This document shows positions 21,079-32,890 of a stretch of DNA of 64,000 bases, piece after piece. The notes under the pieces were generated by a model. It searched no databases. It saw only the letters and a program-made list of their open reading frames with translations, and was not told where the DNA came from. Numbering within the stretch: the first letter of the stretch is position 1; every line of letters starts with the position of its first letter. The position numbers and the translations under genes are program-made. Origin of the DNA: Dermacentor variabilis (lineage: Eukaryota > Arthropoda > Arachnida > Ixodida > Ixodidae); NCBI RefSeq assembly GCF_050947875.1, contig NC_134570.1, positions 241,606,584 through 241,670,583 of the forward strand, read 5' to 3'.

Positions 21079-22565
21079 GTGGCTGAGGAGTTCTATAGAG
21101 ATTTATACAGTACCAGTGGCACCCACGACGATAGTGGAAGAGAGAATAGCCTAGAGGAATTCGAAATCCCACAGGTAACGCCAGAAGAAGTAAAGAAAGC
21201 CTTAGGAGCTATGCAAAGGGGGAACGCAGCTGGGGAGGATCAGGTAACAGCAGATTTGTTGAAGGATGGTGGTCAGATTGTTCTAGAGAAACTGGCCACC
21301 CTGTATACGCAATGCCTCATAACCTCGAGCGTACCGGAATCTTGGAAGAACGCTAACAAGGTAATGGCAAATAGAATCAGGAACACCTTAGACTTCTGTC
21401 AACCAAAGGACCAGGCAGGATTCCGTAAAGGCTACTCAACAATAGACCATATTCACACTATCAATCAAGTGATAGAGAAATGTGCAGAATATAACCAACC
21501 CTTATATATAGCTTTCATTGATTACGAGAAAGCGTTTGATTCAGTCGAAACCTCAGCAGTCATGGAGGCATTACGGAATCAGGGTGTAGATGAGCCATAT
21601 GTGAAAATACTGGAAGATATCTATAGCGGCTCCACAGCCACCGTAGTCCTCCACAAAGAAAGCAACAAAATCCTAATAAAGAAAGGTGTCAGACAGGGAG
21701 ATACGATCTCTCCAACGCTATTCACAGCATGTCTACAGGAGGTGTTCAGAGACCTGGAGTGGGAAAAAATGGGGATAAAAGCTGATGGAGAATACCTTAG
21801 CAACTTGCGATTCGCTGATGATATTGCCTTGCTTAGTAACTCAGGGGACCAATTGCAATGCATGCTCACTGACCTGGAGAGGCAAAGCAGAAAGGTGGGT
21901 CTGAAAATTAATCTGCAGAAAACTAAAGTAATGTTTAACAGTCTCGGAAGAGAACAGCAGTTTACGATAGGTAGCGAGGCACTGGAAGTGGTAAGGGAAT
22001 ACATCTATTTAGGGCAGGTAGTGACCACGGATCCGGATCATGAGACTGAAATAACCAGAAGAATAAGAATGGGCTGGGGTGCGCTTGGCAGGCATTCTCA
22101 AATCATGAACGGCAGGTTGCCATTATCCCTCAAAAGAAAAGTGTATAACAGCTGTTTGTTACCAGTACTCACATATGGGCCAGAAACCTGGAGGCTTACG
22201 AAAAGGGTTCTGCTGAAATTGAGGACGACGCAACGAGCTATGGAAAGAAGAATGATGGGTGTAACGTTAAGGGATAAGAAAAGAGCAGATTGGGTGAGGC
22301 AACAAACGCGGGTAAAGACATCTTAGTTGAAATCAAGAAAAAGAAATGGGCATGGGCCGGACATGTAATGCGGAGGGAAGATAACCGATGGTCATTAAGG
22401 GTTACGGACTGGATTCCAAGGGAAGGGAAGCGTAGCAGGGGGCGGCAGAAAGTTAGGTGGGCGGATGACATTAAGACGTTTGCAGGGACAACATGGCCAC
22501 AATTAGTACATGATCGGGGTAGTTGGAGAAGTATGGGACAGGCCTTTGCCCTGCAGTGGGCGTAA
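21079..22565 (+). pseudogene. RTE reverse transcriptase with internal deletion
   Basis: Blocks: [72 protein letters not shown], the catalytic LRFADDIALLSN, and EYIYLGQVV. The end is RDNRWSLRVTDWIP and GRQKVRWADDI after a frameshift near 22290. Compared with copy 2 (48.0 kb), about 30 residues around the NYRPISLL block are missing between NAN and KVMANRIRN. This removes the first finger motif. Confidence 0.88.
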
Positions 22566-22639
22566 CTAGGCTGATGGTGATGATGATGGTGATGATGATG
22601 GTGATGATGATGATGATGATGATACAATTGGTGCTCGGT

Positions 22640-23935
22640 AGTCTCTATATATCTACTTCAGCAGCTCTACAAAATCGTCATCTGAGCCTTCGTGCTTAAG
22701 AGTATCCCATAACGATTCCCTATCTACGTTGCCGTAGGCCCCCCTGATAGCTAGAAATGCTATCGATAAAGGTCTATTCTGAGCTATTGAAATCCTTATG
22801 TACTGAGTCAGTGCAAGCATATTATACTCTAAGCGTCTGCCTGGTCTGAACCCATTTTGTAGTTCCCTCAGTACATCTCCGTCCACTTGGACAGTTCTAA
22901 TGTTATGGCTTGCATTGCCTCTCGATATATCGCCGACGTTAATGTAACTGTTTCGCACGAGCTCGTCCTAACCTTATCACATTTCCCTTTGCAGATGAGC
23001 TTCGTCTTATTGCTTTCGCACCATCCAACCGGAATTTCCTTCCTTCTAATAACCTTCTCTACGGCACTAGCCTGTAGTGCCTTGCTCTTTGGACCCATGT
23101 ATTTAATTTACTCTACTGAAATTTCATCGAATCCTACGGCCGTGTTATTAACATTTTCTTCAGTCCTTTTTCCAGTAAAGTTTTATATGCCAAATTCTGA
23201 TTTCGCGGGCTTCTCTGTTGTTGCTGGATCTGTCCGAGTCTGAGCTACGCTTTCTTCCGTGCCGGAGTTTTCCATAATGACGTCTCAGGTGCCGCAGCGC
23301 ATCGTGTCATTCGAAGATGTTACCTTTACAGCTTCAGAAGAACTTCACTTTGGCCTAGTTGGCCTGATTGGCCTAGTTGGTGTTAGCCTAGTTGGCCTAG
23401 TTGGTGTTGGCCTAGTTGGTCAATATGATATCCCTTACAGCTGTTTGCGAACTTGCAGCTCCGAGTGCTCTTACGTGGTTGCAGAATATTTTCGGTGCCC
23501 TTCTGCCTCTTTTGCGAATGTTATACACCGAGCGTTCACTTGCGCATTTAATTTTCTCTTGCTCACTCGCCACCCTTTTCTCGGTATTTGTCTCATCTGT
23601 GGGGCACCTCGTGTAATCCCGACATTTCGGCTCCCTAGACGCGTGCTTACGCCCTTCTGTAGCTTGCTCTTTTCCTTGTCCCGCCACTTACGTGGTTTCC
23701 TCTTTCCAATCCAATAGTCCTTTTTTTTCAACAATTTTTTTCACTTGTATCTGTTACCTCCTTCTGCATAAAGTCTACCAATTCCGTATATTCCCAGGCT
23801 GTTGTAGGAAACACCTCCAGTTTCTTCTCTGTGTTTTTTAGATCTCTGTTATTTGCTTTTCATTCGTTTTTAGAAATTCTGATGCTATTGGTTCAGGTTT
23901 CGCGTGAGCTTCTTTTGCAGATCTTACGGTTAGAT
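22640..23935 (-). pseudogene. LINE linker and N-terminal RT, decayed
   Basis: On the minus strand the order is a basic linker (ERSVYNIRKRGRRAPKIFCNHVRALG), then EIPVGWCESNKTKLICKGK, TSAIYREAMQAITLELSKW, QNGFRPGRRLEYNML, and RPLSIAFLAIRGAYGNVDRE. It stops where the RTE tail meets it. The family appears to be the one at 16470-17815. An in-frame stop near 23110 and frame changes make it inactive. Confidence 0.75.
23350..23420. repeat. GGCCTAGTT minisatellite
   Basis: Nine-base units ggcctagtt with variants (ggcctgatt, ggtgttagcctagtt) are repeated about seven times. The array lies inside the LINE linker sequence. Confidence 0.85.
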
Positions 23936-25003
23936 CTGAGGTTAAACAGCGCGAAAAAAGACGAGGATACAAGGAAACAAATACCAGAGACAAGCGCTGA
24001 CTGCCAACTGCAAGTTTATTTGAAATTCACCGGACATTTATACCTTTTTCAGCATAGGCATGCGTACAGCAGTCGCAAAAACATCTGCAAATCAGCAACA
24101 TTATAATCTTTCTTCCAAAAATGTTGTTTCTTTTCCCGACAACGCAAGCGAGGGAGTGCTTACACATTTATCTCCTTCCTTTCTAATGTGAGCATGAGTG
24201 CGATCAAAGTTCTTAAAATCAGATAGCGCGATTACAGAACGCAGGCTTTCCCAGTTCTATGATCACTTCAGTATGCGAAGCCATTGTGCTGAAAGAGAAA
24301 AGAAGTTGAGAAACTTCCCTGAAAGAAAAGAAAGACAAAAGACAAGCGCACGTGGTGCCATACTTACACAAGTTGTCACACAATCTAAAGAAAGCCTCCA
24401 ATAGCCATAATATTAATTTGGTTATCAGTGCCCCGTGTAAGCTGTCCTCGATATATAATCGCATGAACAAGCGCGAAAGGCACCTGTGCCCCACAAATCA
24501 TAAAACTCGTGTCACTGAGTGGAGGCGCAACGTTATCTGTCAGATACCCCTCAGCTGTGGGAAATACTATATAGGTAAAACGGGACAGTGCTTCAAGAAA
24601 AGAGCTCGTCAGCACAGCAGTAACCTAAGGAATGGCTATGGGAGTCATTTAGCCGGACACAGAAGTTTCACTGCACCCCCATATTTGAAAAGACAAAATT
24701 CATAGGGAAAGGAAAAGGTAAGAGGGAAAGGGAAATAGTAGAGGCTTTTCACATTAGAAAGGAAGGAGGTAAATGTGTAAGCACTCCCTCTCGTGCGTTG
24801 TCGGGAAAAGAAATAACATTTTTGGAAGAAAGATTATAATGTTGCTGATTTGCAGGTGTTTTTGCGAGTGGTGTCCGCATGCCTATGCTGAAAAAGATAT
24901 AAATGTCCGGTGAATTTCAAATAATCTTCCAGTTGGCAGCCAGCGCTTGTCTGTGGTATTTGTTTCCTTGTGCCCTCGTCTTTTTCGCACTGTTTAACCT
25001 CAG
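23936..25003 (+). mobile_element. Penelope-like element between inverted arms
   Basis: Arms at 23936-24190 and 24750-25003 are reverse complements, about 255 bp, beginning ctgaggttaaacag. The unit sits inside LINE sequence: EN lies to its right and the linker to its left. The middle carries a GIY-YIG endonuclease frame on the plus strand. The right arm contains the protein's C-terminal end (REIVEAFHIRKEGGKCVSTP), so the left arm is the 3' end of a second, opposed copy. Penelope-like elements are known to carry such inverted or direct partial copies. The RT domain is absent. Confidence 0.82.
24352..24705 (+). pseudogene. Penelope-like GIY-YIG endonuclease
   Basis: The frame begins in the linker (VPYLHKLSHNLKKASNSHNI, LVISAPCKL). 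It then has a GIY-YIG core: VICQIPLSCGKYYIGKTGQC, where KYYIG-KTGQC stands for the GIY...YIG block, followed by KRARQHSSNL and SHLAGH. This domain cuts target DNA in Penelope-like elements. A frame change after 24700 leads into the conserved C-terminus. The catalytic Arg is present, but the frame is incomplete. Confidence 0.8.
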
Positions 25004-25450
25004 TTACAAGTATGAACCAACTAGCCCTCTTCAAGATCTTATTAACGTTAGATATTTGTGATCGCTACCCAGGCTATCTTTTCCATGGTCATTTGTCAAC
25101 ATTTGGTCTAGTCGTTCGCAGACACTTTCTGAGACGAAGGCGCAATCGAGACATGACTGCCTATTTCCGAATCGTCGCGTTACCTGTTCGTGACAGTTCT
25201 TCTTCCTCCTAATTATGCTAAATGGTTCTGTTCATCGCACAGATCCAGCCTTAGAGAACCATTGTAATCAGTATATCCGTATAAATACTCTATGTACTCA
25301 TTCATATCTCCTACTAAAACGGCCTGAACCAATTCCTTGAACTCATTAACATCGCTTGTAATGCAATCGGTCATTTCTTTGTATTTACCACTGCCTCCAT
25401 AGGCAAGCTACCCCAAGCCACGGCGGTTTGCCTTCCCGTGTGCCGCTGTT
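25004..25450 (-). pseudogene. LINE endonuclease fragment, probably the 5' part of the 22.6-23.9 kb LINE
   Basis: On the minus strand: KYKEMTDCITSDVNEFKELV, GDMNEYIEYLYGYTDYNGS (the GDMN catalytic block) and SCLDCAFVSESVCERLDQML, then GSDHKYLTL (the SDH block). It directly abuts the right arm of the Penelope-like element. The linker on the other side is in the same orientation, so the two are probably one LINE split by that element. Stops are present. Confidence 0.72.
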
Positions 25451-25772
25451 CCATGAATGCTCCCTAGGCGTCTCTTTTACCCTTTTCCACTTCATACGTG
25501 GCCTAACTAGCATGCCTGCGCATCCGCCTTTTCTTGTCATTACGTTGCACCCGTTCCATCAGTTATCCCAAGCACACCATATATACTCAAGAACTCGGAT
25601 AACTGCGTTAGGTGTTCGTCAATTGCACTGTCCGCTGAGGACATGTCAGAATGATTAGCGTTGCTGTCTACCTCGTCTATTTGCGCATGCCTGATTTGAG
25701 GGAGGACTGTTTGGCGCCTAGGCAGAAACAATGGCCGCCTGCTTCTTCTCCATAGCGCACACATCCTCTCAC

Positions 25773-25893
25773 CGCGCAGTTTGGCGTCCCTGATGGCGAG
25801 CAGCTCCTCCTCCGCGGAACTCCTGCGAACCGGGCCCAGGGCAGAGGCCAGCACGGTGGCCGCCTGCACCGCCCCCTTGCGAGTGGAGCAGAA
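25773..25893 (-). CDS. HFM1: HFM1/MER3-like DNA helicase, exon with motif IV
   Basis: This is a 121-bp exon with acceptor CTTGCAG|TTC at 25894/25893 and donor GCGCG|GTGAGAG at 25773/25772. It encodes 40 codons plus one base: FCSTRKGAVQAATVLASALG, then SSAEEELLAIRDAKLR. FCSTRKG is the motif IV region that follows the conserved KPALV end of the exon at 51055-51205, which closes on a codon boundary. The left-over G joins the CG of the exon at 16028 to make Ala, giving KLRALVQRSAV. The match to HFM1 (FCATRKG...RDSKLRDIL) is from memory. No frame damage is seen. Confidence 0.9.
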
Positions 25894-28509
25894 CTGCAAG
25901 GCGAGGCGGCTACGTGAAGATGTGGACGTTCTCTGCCTGCTTAAGATGCGTCACGTGAAACGCACAGAGCTTCCCCGCGGCCTCGAACGGTGACAGTAGC
26001 TTCATACTGAGAATGCATCATCAAAGGAGACGCGTATCGCAAGTACCTCTAGCTTAATCACGCGCTTTCTACGTAGTCACTGAATACTATTTCTATTTTA
26101 ACGCCTTATACGAGGCGCATACGCAGTTCATTTTCCCGGTCTTCTCGGCTGACTAAACAGGGCTGGTTGCTTCTATTTCGTTTAAATGGGAAGCGCATTA
26201 TGAGTGATGTACGAAACAAAGCCCCAACTGGAAATTACTAACACCGACGTTGCGGAGATTTACAAGTACATTTTACGAACCACGTAGGAATTTCGCTTGC
26301 TGACGTTTAGAGGGAATGCATCTCACGGGTGATGTGTGGGCAAAGTTTCTCAGAAGCGTCAGTTAACTGTGGTCACTGCAAAGTATGCTTTCAGCAACGG
26401 CTCGAAAGCGTTATATGACCGTTATCTGCAATGCTTTCCAAAGGCTTAGGAGACCTCTACGTCATAGCGAGGACATAAGGGCACGTAAGTGATGTGTGGC
26501 AAAAGCCAAGTGCAGCAGGGCTCGTGTACCGTGCTTTGGGTAAACTTTAAGAATATCCGAATTGTCAAAATTAATCCGTAGCCCACGGTGCAGATAAATC
26601 ACATAAAGTTATTTGAAAATTCTTAGCTTTCGTCGAAATTTCGAAAAATTCGTTAGTTTTCTTTTTTTGAAAAAGATTAATCGTCACCTCTTTCTTCCTT
26701 CTAATCGGCTTCTGTTAATCCTAACAAATTTTGCGTAGCACCAGGGTATAACCTACAGTAATGCTAACATTCGACGAACGTTCGGCTCTCCGCTGGCGAT
26801 CGAGTATTCGATCACAAAATTCGTCCAACGGCAGATTGGCTTGCGCTTAAATAGGACCTCTATCACGTAAATGGTGGTCGCGCTAGCAAATGCTATATTT
26901 GGCTGATAAATGCAAACTAATGACCTTCTCCAACAAGAGGTCCCTTTCAATTTTTTAAATACTCGCTTCAAGGCCAAATGTAGCGAAACTTCACATTGGC
27001 TAAATTAGTCACGATGAGAATTTTATTGGCTAACCGCAAAGCTGGCGATTGCGTTGTATTGCCAGCCTTTAAACAGCCCCTAAGCAGACACCGCGGGCAT
27101 GTGGCGGTTAGCGTATGTGACGCAAGCTTCAGCACGTCTCCTCCGAGATTTTTCGGCGCGCCGAATGTCAGAGGCCATGCTGACTAATCACGTGTTCTCG
27201 GTCATGCATCACTTCTGGTGAGCAGTAATGGGCGCGTTTTTTTTTTTCTTTTTCCGATTTCACCATCAATAATGTCCTTTTTTTGAGAGTTTTTCATGAC
27301 GCATCTACTCGTACTTCAAACGTAAAATTTCGTACTTGGGCTGCTCTATGTGTATCTACATTAACTTAAGCTAGGCTATTTAGGAAGTTGGAAATTTCGT
27401 GGCTTGGTGCTGCGGAGCTCGAGGTTGCGGGTTCGATCACAGGCATGCATGGCAGGGACGCCGTGACGACGCACTTACGGCTATCCTTTTTTTCGACTTT
27501 AGTAATATAAACTCACAATTTGCGCTCACGCATGTCCAAGGTACGCACGGTAGCGAAGCTGCCACATACGCCTACCATGAAAGATCGATCCAAATAGGTC
27601 GCGAAGCTTCGGGCGAAAAGCGGTTCTCAACAAATCGTCACCGATATCAGCAAGGGTGGTTATGGGAGCAGCGATTGAAGCGCGAATATACGTGAGGAGG
27701 GAAGAAACGTGGGAAGTTAAAACAAAGCCTTTTTTTTATATAAACGACACAGTTTGATTCATTCAACGAAAATAAAATTCCTAATCAACTTTATGTACGA
27801 GTGGTGAAGAAAGAAAAGTCAACTCTACTTTACTTTATCACTATCAATAAATTCCTTTTTTTAGCGCCAACTATAAGACGTATTGACGCCGCTATCACTT
27901 GCAATGCCATGTAGCTCCCGAAGTGCGCAGAAAGGCGCACTCGTAAAGTTCACCTGTTGTGCTGTTGAGTTGTAAAGTTCAAAGTTGTGCTCTTTGCTTG
28001 TCGACGTTTGCCTGAATTTGATGGTGCGGTTAGTTTAATCGCTCCTTAAGCTGTTCAGTTAACACTAGTGACTGCCAAATAATTGTTTACTTTAGATGTT
28101 TTCGTGCGGCTGCGCTGGCCGACGGGCTTGGCATCCGACGGTGGGACCAACACCCTACCCAAAACTTTCGTCTGCCTCCAAAGAAAGTATGTTCTGCGCA
28201 GGGGTGCGATTTCGACACCCGTACGGCTGGCGCTTTGCTGCATATGAACTGGCATTTCCGCGAGCGAGAAACGTGAAGGCGGAACCGCATGGCGCGATTT
28301 TAGGCGCGATTGACGCGCGGACGGTGGGACGCGCGCGTCGTTTTCACGCGTGCCCCGCGCGACCGTCCGTCGCGAAAGCCCGCCGCCGCGTGCTGCTGCT
28401 CGGAGTAGAAAAAAAAAACGCGTCGCGCGGCGCGTCCGCCAATCAGAGTTCAGGTAATTCACGTGGCATTTTGGTTTTTGGTTTTGCCACCAGATGGTCC
28501 CGCTCTCTG
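25894..28509. other. Helicase intron, mostly unrecognised
   Basis: A possible relic of a tRNA-derived SINE lies near 27410-27440 (gaggttgcgggttcgatc, B-box-like) without a convincing head or duplication. The other frames here are short and without domain likeness. The P-like element's left target duplication follows at 28510. Confidence 0.45.
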
Positions 28510-28517
28510 CGCATCTC
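28510..28517. repeat. 8-bp target duplication of P-like element A (left)
   Basis: cgcatctc, identical to 30958-30965. Confidence 0.9.
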
Positions 28518-30957
28518 TAAAGCCCCTGAAACTTCGTAAAGTAGTGCCACTCTCATCCTCCGCCTTCACTCCTCCTTGTTTCTCCTCTCTTTGACGCTCC
28601 CTCCTCGACCATGGCGCCGCCTACGATGCTCGAGCGCAGCAGACGACCTTTCGCAGAGTGAATGCACGCATAGCAAGGCAGTGCTCTTTAGGCGTTCACG
28701 TTGGCTTTCCAGCTCCGCGTAACTTCGTGTACAGCATAGAATTTCTAGTCGGATGCTTGTACAAATTCGGTAACGGCAGCTTTTGTTTCAATTTTTGATA
28801 ACTACTTAAAAAATTATCTCAAGGAGCGTTAACGCTGTGCGTTGACGACTGCGAATGTATCGCGTGCCCTACAATTTGGTACGCAACATTTGTCAAGGGC
28901 GTGTCGCAAGACCTTGTTGCGAATGGTTGTAAATAACATGTTTACCATCGAATGACAACCTCTTGGCTTCCAGCAAGCCCTCAGCCTAAAGAATCCGCGC
29001 CGCCCTTACCATGTGAATTCGCGGCGCGTATGAGCTATGGCCTACAACGGCTGACGAAGATCACTGCTCTGGAGGTTCGAAAGTGTATTACAAGCTACAG
29101 TGCCGCCAACGTGCGTGCTTGCCAATCTAAGCGCGCGCAAAGCCTCAGAGGTGGGCGCTGGTGCTATTGTGTTTCTCGTGTCTCAACGCCGACAGAAATA
29201 CCGCGGCCGATCATCGAGTCGGGACTGTGCGTACACAAGAAAATAAAATGAGTTTTTAGCATTCGTGCGCGAAGCGGGAGCGCGATAACAATGCTTGACT
29301 CAATCTCAAACAAGACCACTGTGGCCTTCAGTAATTTTTTCAGGTTAATGACTTATGACGAATAACACTTCATCGTGCGTTGGTTCGTCCGTTCACTAAG
29401 TGACGTGCTTGTCGCGAACAGAGTTGCACTGAGGTGCATGCATTCAGGACGGTTTCACTCCCTTCGAAGTAACATTTGCGAGACATGACTTTATTAGTGA
29501 AGTCATGATCGCGCAAAGAATCCCCCCGCCATGACGCGGCCGAAATCGCGGCAAGTGAAATGATGTTTTATCCATAGGTTAAAATGATATGAAACAAAAT
29601 TCGAGTTGCAAGTTAACAGTTTATTTTCACATAGATGCATTACAGATTTGCCTTTGCAGTCACAAGTCCGTGTGCACCATTTATTATCTCATTGCGTAAA
29701 TAAACGCACCAGCCTAAGAGTCCTACAGCAAGCGCGTCTCAATTAGGCATAATGACTGTTGAAACTAATAGTGGCATAGACGAGCAAGCGAACGACTATA
29801 TGAGCGCGCGAACTAAACGAGCGAGCAAACGACTAAACGAGCGTGCGAACGAAGGAGCTAACTAAGCACGAACGACGACTAAACCAGCCAGGGAACGGGC
29901 GGGCGACCGCACGTTTTCTTTGCGAGGGCTCCACCGCCGCATCTTAAGCTTCGCACACTTTAAAGCTCACGCGAATTAGCACATACGTCTCAATTACCTA
30001 TGATCCGGTCGCTCGACGACGAACGCACCGCGTAACATAGTTTCGGGAGAGCACGCACGCTTTTCATCGGTGCCTCTGTATCGCAAATCCACCGGGCGAC
30101 CGCCAACGAGGAACACGAACAAATCTGACAGACAAAGCTAGTCTACCTAAAGACGGCTAGTAAGTAACCACAAAAGGCAGATAGTTGCTCTCCTGAGGCG
30201 CTTTCATGATCGAGACTGAAATTTTATCAAAAGGACTGCGCTGAATCTTAATAATTTCGTAATCACGTTATCGCACGCAACCTCGCGTTCCCGCGAACTC
30301 AAGCCGGTTGGCGTTCAAAACGATTAAGCGCACCAAATATGACTAACACGACCACGTAGTGCGCATATAAGCAAAGCAGACGTTGCGTAAAAATCATGTT
30401 AAAGCGTGCGTACAAATGACAACATGCACAGTGAACTGTGCAATATCTACTACGTTATTGCCCGCAGCACAATAAGCCTGGCACAAACAATACTCTGAGA
30501 GAGCCACAACTTACATCACATAGTCGCGCGGAGGAAGTTGGTCGGAAGTTCTCCCTCCCGATTCGGTGAAGCCATGTCTTCCTTCTTAACGCGTTGCGCT
30601 TACGGAAGGTATCGCGAACATATTCTTGCCTTTGCTAAAACTATATTGGTATCCAAACGCGCAGCAGGTCATGGTAACAGAAAATGACGTGAAGCGACGT
30701 CGCACTTGCCACAAAACATCCTTCGAGGCGTTCACAAGATCAAAACAACACAGAATAGGAACGGAAGGAATGCCGCCAACAAGCGCCGCTTCTCGAGCAA
30801 AGATGGCACTGAAGCGCGACTGTAAACAAACGAAGGCGGCGCAAGGGGCCACGTGATGCCATTAGGCCAAGAGCGACGCGGCGTCGGCGAGAGCGCTGGA
30901 GGAGGCGGCGGCGTTCTTCAGAGCGTGGCACTACTTTACGAAGTTTAAGGGGCTTTA
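28518..30957 (-). mobile_element. P-like DNA transposon A with THAP exon, 8-bp target duplication
   Basis: The left end reads TAAAGCCCCTGAAACTTCG and the right end, on the other strand, TAAAGCCCCTTAAACTTCG. Both continue TAAAGTAGTGCCAC, so the inverted repeats are at least 35 bp with one or two differences. cgcatctc flanks both sides exactly. Length is 2440 bp. A THAP-domain exon lies 285 bp from the right end, directed inward (30672-30515). An 8-bp duplication plus a THAP domain points to the P-element superfamily. hAT elements also make 8 bp but do not carry THAP. I find no transposase core, so the copy is probably non-autonomous. Orientation is given by the THAP exon. Confidence 0.85.
30515..30672 (-). 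pseudogene. THAP-domain first exon of P-like element A
   Basis: ATG at 30672 starts MTCCAFGYQYSFSKGKNMFA and ends its frame after IPS. One frameshift then leads to KRNALRRKTWLHRIGRENFR, PTSSARLCD, ending at a GT donor (GAT|GTAAG) at 30515. The THAP pattern CxxxC...W...F.P...LC is clear, but the second zinc-binding Cys is replaced by Tyr (CCAFGY where CCAFGC is expected). THAP domains bind DNA, and in P elements they recognise sites in the element ends. The next His, expected in the following exon, was not found. Confidence 0.78.
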
Positions 30958-30965
30958 CGCATCTC
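30958..30965. repeat. 8-bp target duplication of P-like element A (right)
   Basis: cgcatctc, exact copy of 28510-28517. Confidence 0.9.
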
Positions 30966-32832
30966 GACGGAACCTCTCTACCGCATTTTTTTTTTCTCGG
31001 CAGAACTGGCGCGTGCGTCAAAGAAAACACGTGCTGCCGTGATTTCGTTCGCGCATCGTGTTCACCTAAAATGGAGGCTAAGCACCAAGAGCGCGATTTT
31101 GTGCTCTACAGCGACGAGCGACGGATCGGGCCGTCGCTTGCACAGATCACTCGGTCTTGACGCGCGATCGCTTGGTTTTGCAAATCTAGAATTCATCGCT
31201 CTTCGCCCGGAAGTGCTATGAACGACTAGCCAATAGTAGGCAGCCGAAACAGGATGTACATTAGTGACATACTACCGGTTTGCTCACGTGCGCGCTTCTC
31301 AGTATACAAACGGAACGAGCAAACTACGAAATTTTGATATGTAAACAAAATAAACCTATTGCAAGACCTTCAGAAGTCTTTATGTTGCTTTGTACAGCCA
31401 AACAAATTAACTTAAACAATTATAGCAAGTGCCACGCCAGGTTTGGCGCTAACTCGATCCCCTAATACCGGCAACACTGGGTAGCTGTCGCGCGAAGCGG
31501 ACGCTACGCTCCGCACACTCTCAAGTTCAACAAATGGCCACAGAGGGCGAAAAAACCGACCGCGGTTGCTGCTAAGAAAACCAGCATAGTAGAATCACTT
31601 CGGGATGCTTACGTTAGTCTGAACATTTTCCGCCAGAGGCACCAAAATAAGCGCAATTTTATCTTACAAACTGTCTCTTACAATTACCGAAGCATTTTTA
31701 TTACATAAAAAGGGCGAAATTATCATTGCTAATTAGATATTGTACTTTTTGTAAGAATGTTTATTGTTTCTTTGTCACTACAAACGCAAATAGCGTTCAG
31801 CATCATCGATCTTTCACGTGACCTCTGGCCTGGATTTAAAATTTTTATCGGTATTTTCGAGTGCATGCCGGCACGGATTCATTCGTTCGTGCACTCAGAC
31901 TGGTTGCTTCTTTTTTGCTAAAACTAGTTTATGGCGCTTTGGTGTCTCGCGTTATTTAACCTAGGTTGAAGTGACGTGTTTACAACCGGACATGTAAGCC
32001 CGAAAGTTGGGTATCTGTCGTGAGCCATTCGGAACACGCCTGCATCAAAACGGGAGCTGGATTCTGGTGCGGCTGACAACGGCAATAACGTTAACACCGC
32101 TTCTTGAATCGTTATATAATGTTCGTTTCATTAACTTACAGGCGGAGAAAAGTTAACGAACTAGATCCTGCACAACATATGGCAGTCGGGATCCTCCGTT
32201 GCTGTTTCCTAAATAAACCGTTACTTGCGAGGCTGTCGTTATACACACAACCAGGAAAGAAAGAGCGATATCGGAACGCGCGTCTCATTTTTCATCTTAT
32301 TGTAGCCGTGGCCATAGGTGACTGGGTAGCCTTAACAACATACATATAAAACTTTTTTTCGAGTCCACCGGCAACTTCTTTCATCCGCAAAACCGAATAA
32401 TCCTTTGGTAAAATGATGTGAAAGTACAAAATTTAATGTACTACACAGTTGCAAGCGTGATAATTCACTCATATTTCGTATTTGTTAGTTCCAAATGTTC
32501 TTGCTGCTCAGTTTGGTTTACCGTAGGGCATTTATTTTTGCAGTAGTGAAGCAGTGCATCACGTTCGTGCAGAAAAATAATGCATCAGTTCTAATAGCTT
32601 CATGGCTTTCGTGCATTTGCTTGTGGAACCAGCAGTTTGATCTCTTCGAGCGTATAAATGAACGCACAAATGTTCTCGTTTGTGATCTTAATAATACTTA
32701 ATCTGTTTACATGTATTCTATAGTTAGGCAGACATAAATTTATGGACAATAGCAATATTTATTTAACGTGCTGCTTAAGCACCCTGGAACAGACAGGGTA
32801 CATTTGCATGTGTTCTGTAGTCGCAAACCATC

Positions 32833-32833
<1 letters not shown>
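30966..32833. other. Intron stretch without recognised gene
   Basis: Nothing coding is recognisable. The segment around 31040-31230 (cgacgagcgacggatcggg) has the base composition of a dispersed repeat, but I cannot name it. The rest is AT-rich. Confidence 0.5.
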
Positions 32834-32884
<51 letters not shown>

Positions 32885-32890
32885 TACATC
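32834..32890. repeat. (TA)n microsatellite
   Basis: A TA run of about 50 bp ends in tacatatatac. Confidence 0.95.

Larger units (their letters stand above)
19200..22622 (+). mobile_element. RTE-type LINE, near full length, decayed (copy 1)
   Basis: It has a 5' region (tcagaatggtccaccttgac, 12-bp flanks of the SINE), then endonuclease, RT, and a 3' end with a GATGAT microsatellite tail to about 22622. The layout is that of RTE elements: one ORF, short 3' region and simple-repeat tail. The same family is present at 47808-50085. Inactivation comes from a frameshift near 20338, a stop at 21076-21078, an in-frame loss of about 90 bp near 21360, and a frameshift near 22290. Confidence 0.9.

Noticed and set aside
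23350..23420. CRISPR-like short repeats
   Set aside because: Units are adjacent nine-base repeats without spacers. An ordinary minisatellite.
27399..27695. SINE or short gene near a B-box-like sequence
   Set aside because: Only one box is present, with no head, tail or duplication. The frame has no domain likeness.
28055..28462. 135-codon minus-strand frame
   Set aside because: GC-rich and arginine-rich without domain, and it ends just before the P-like element. Probably chance openness.
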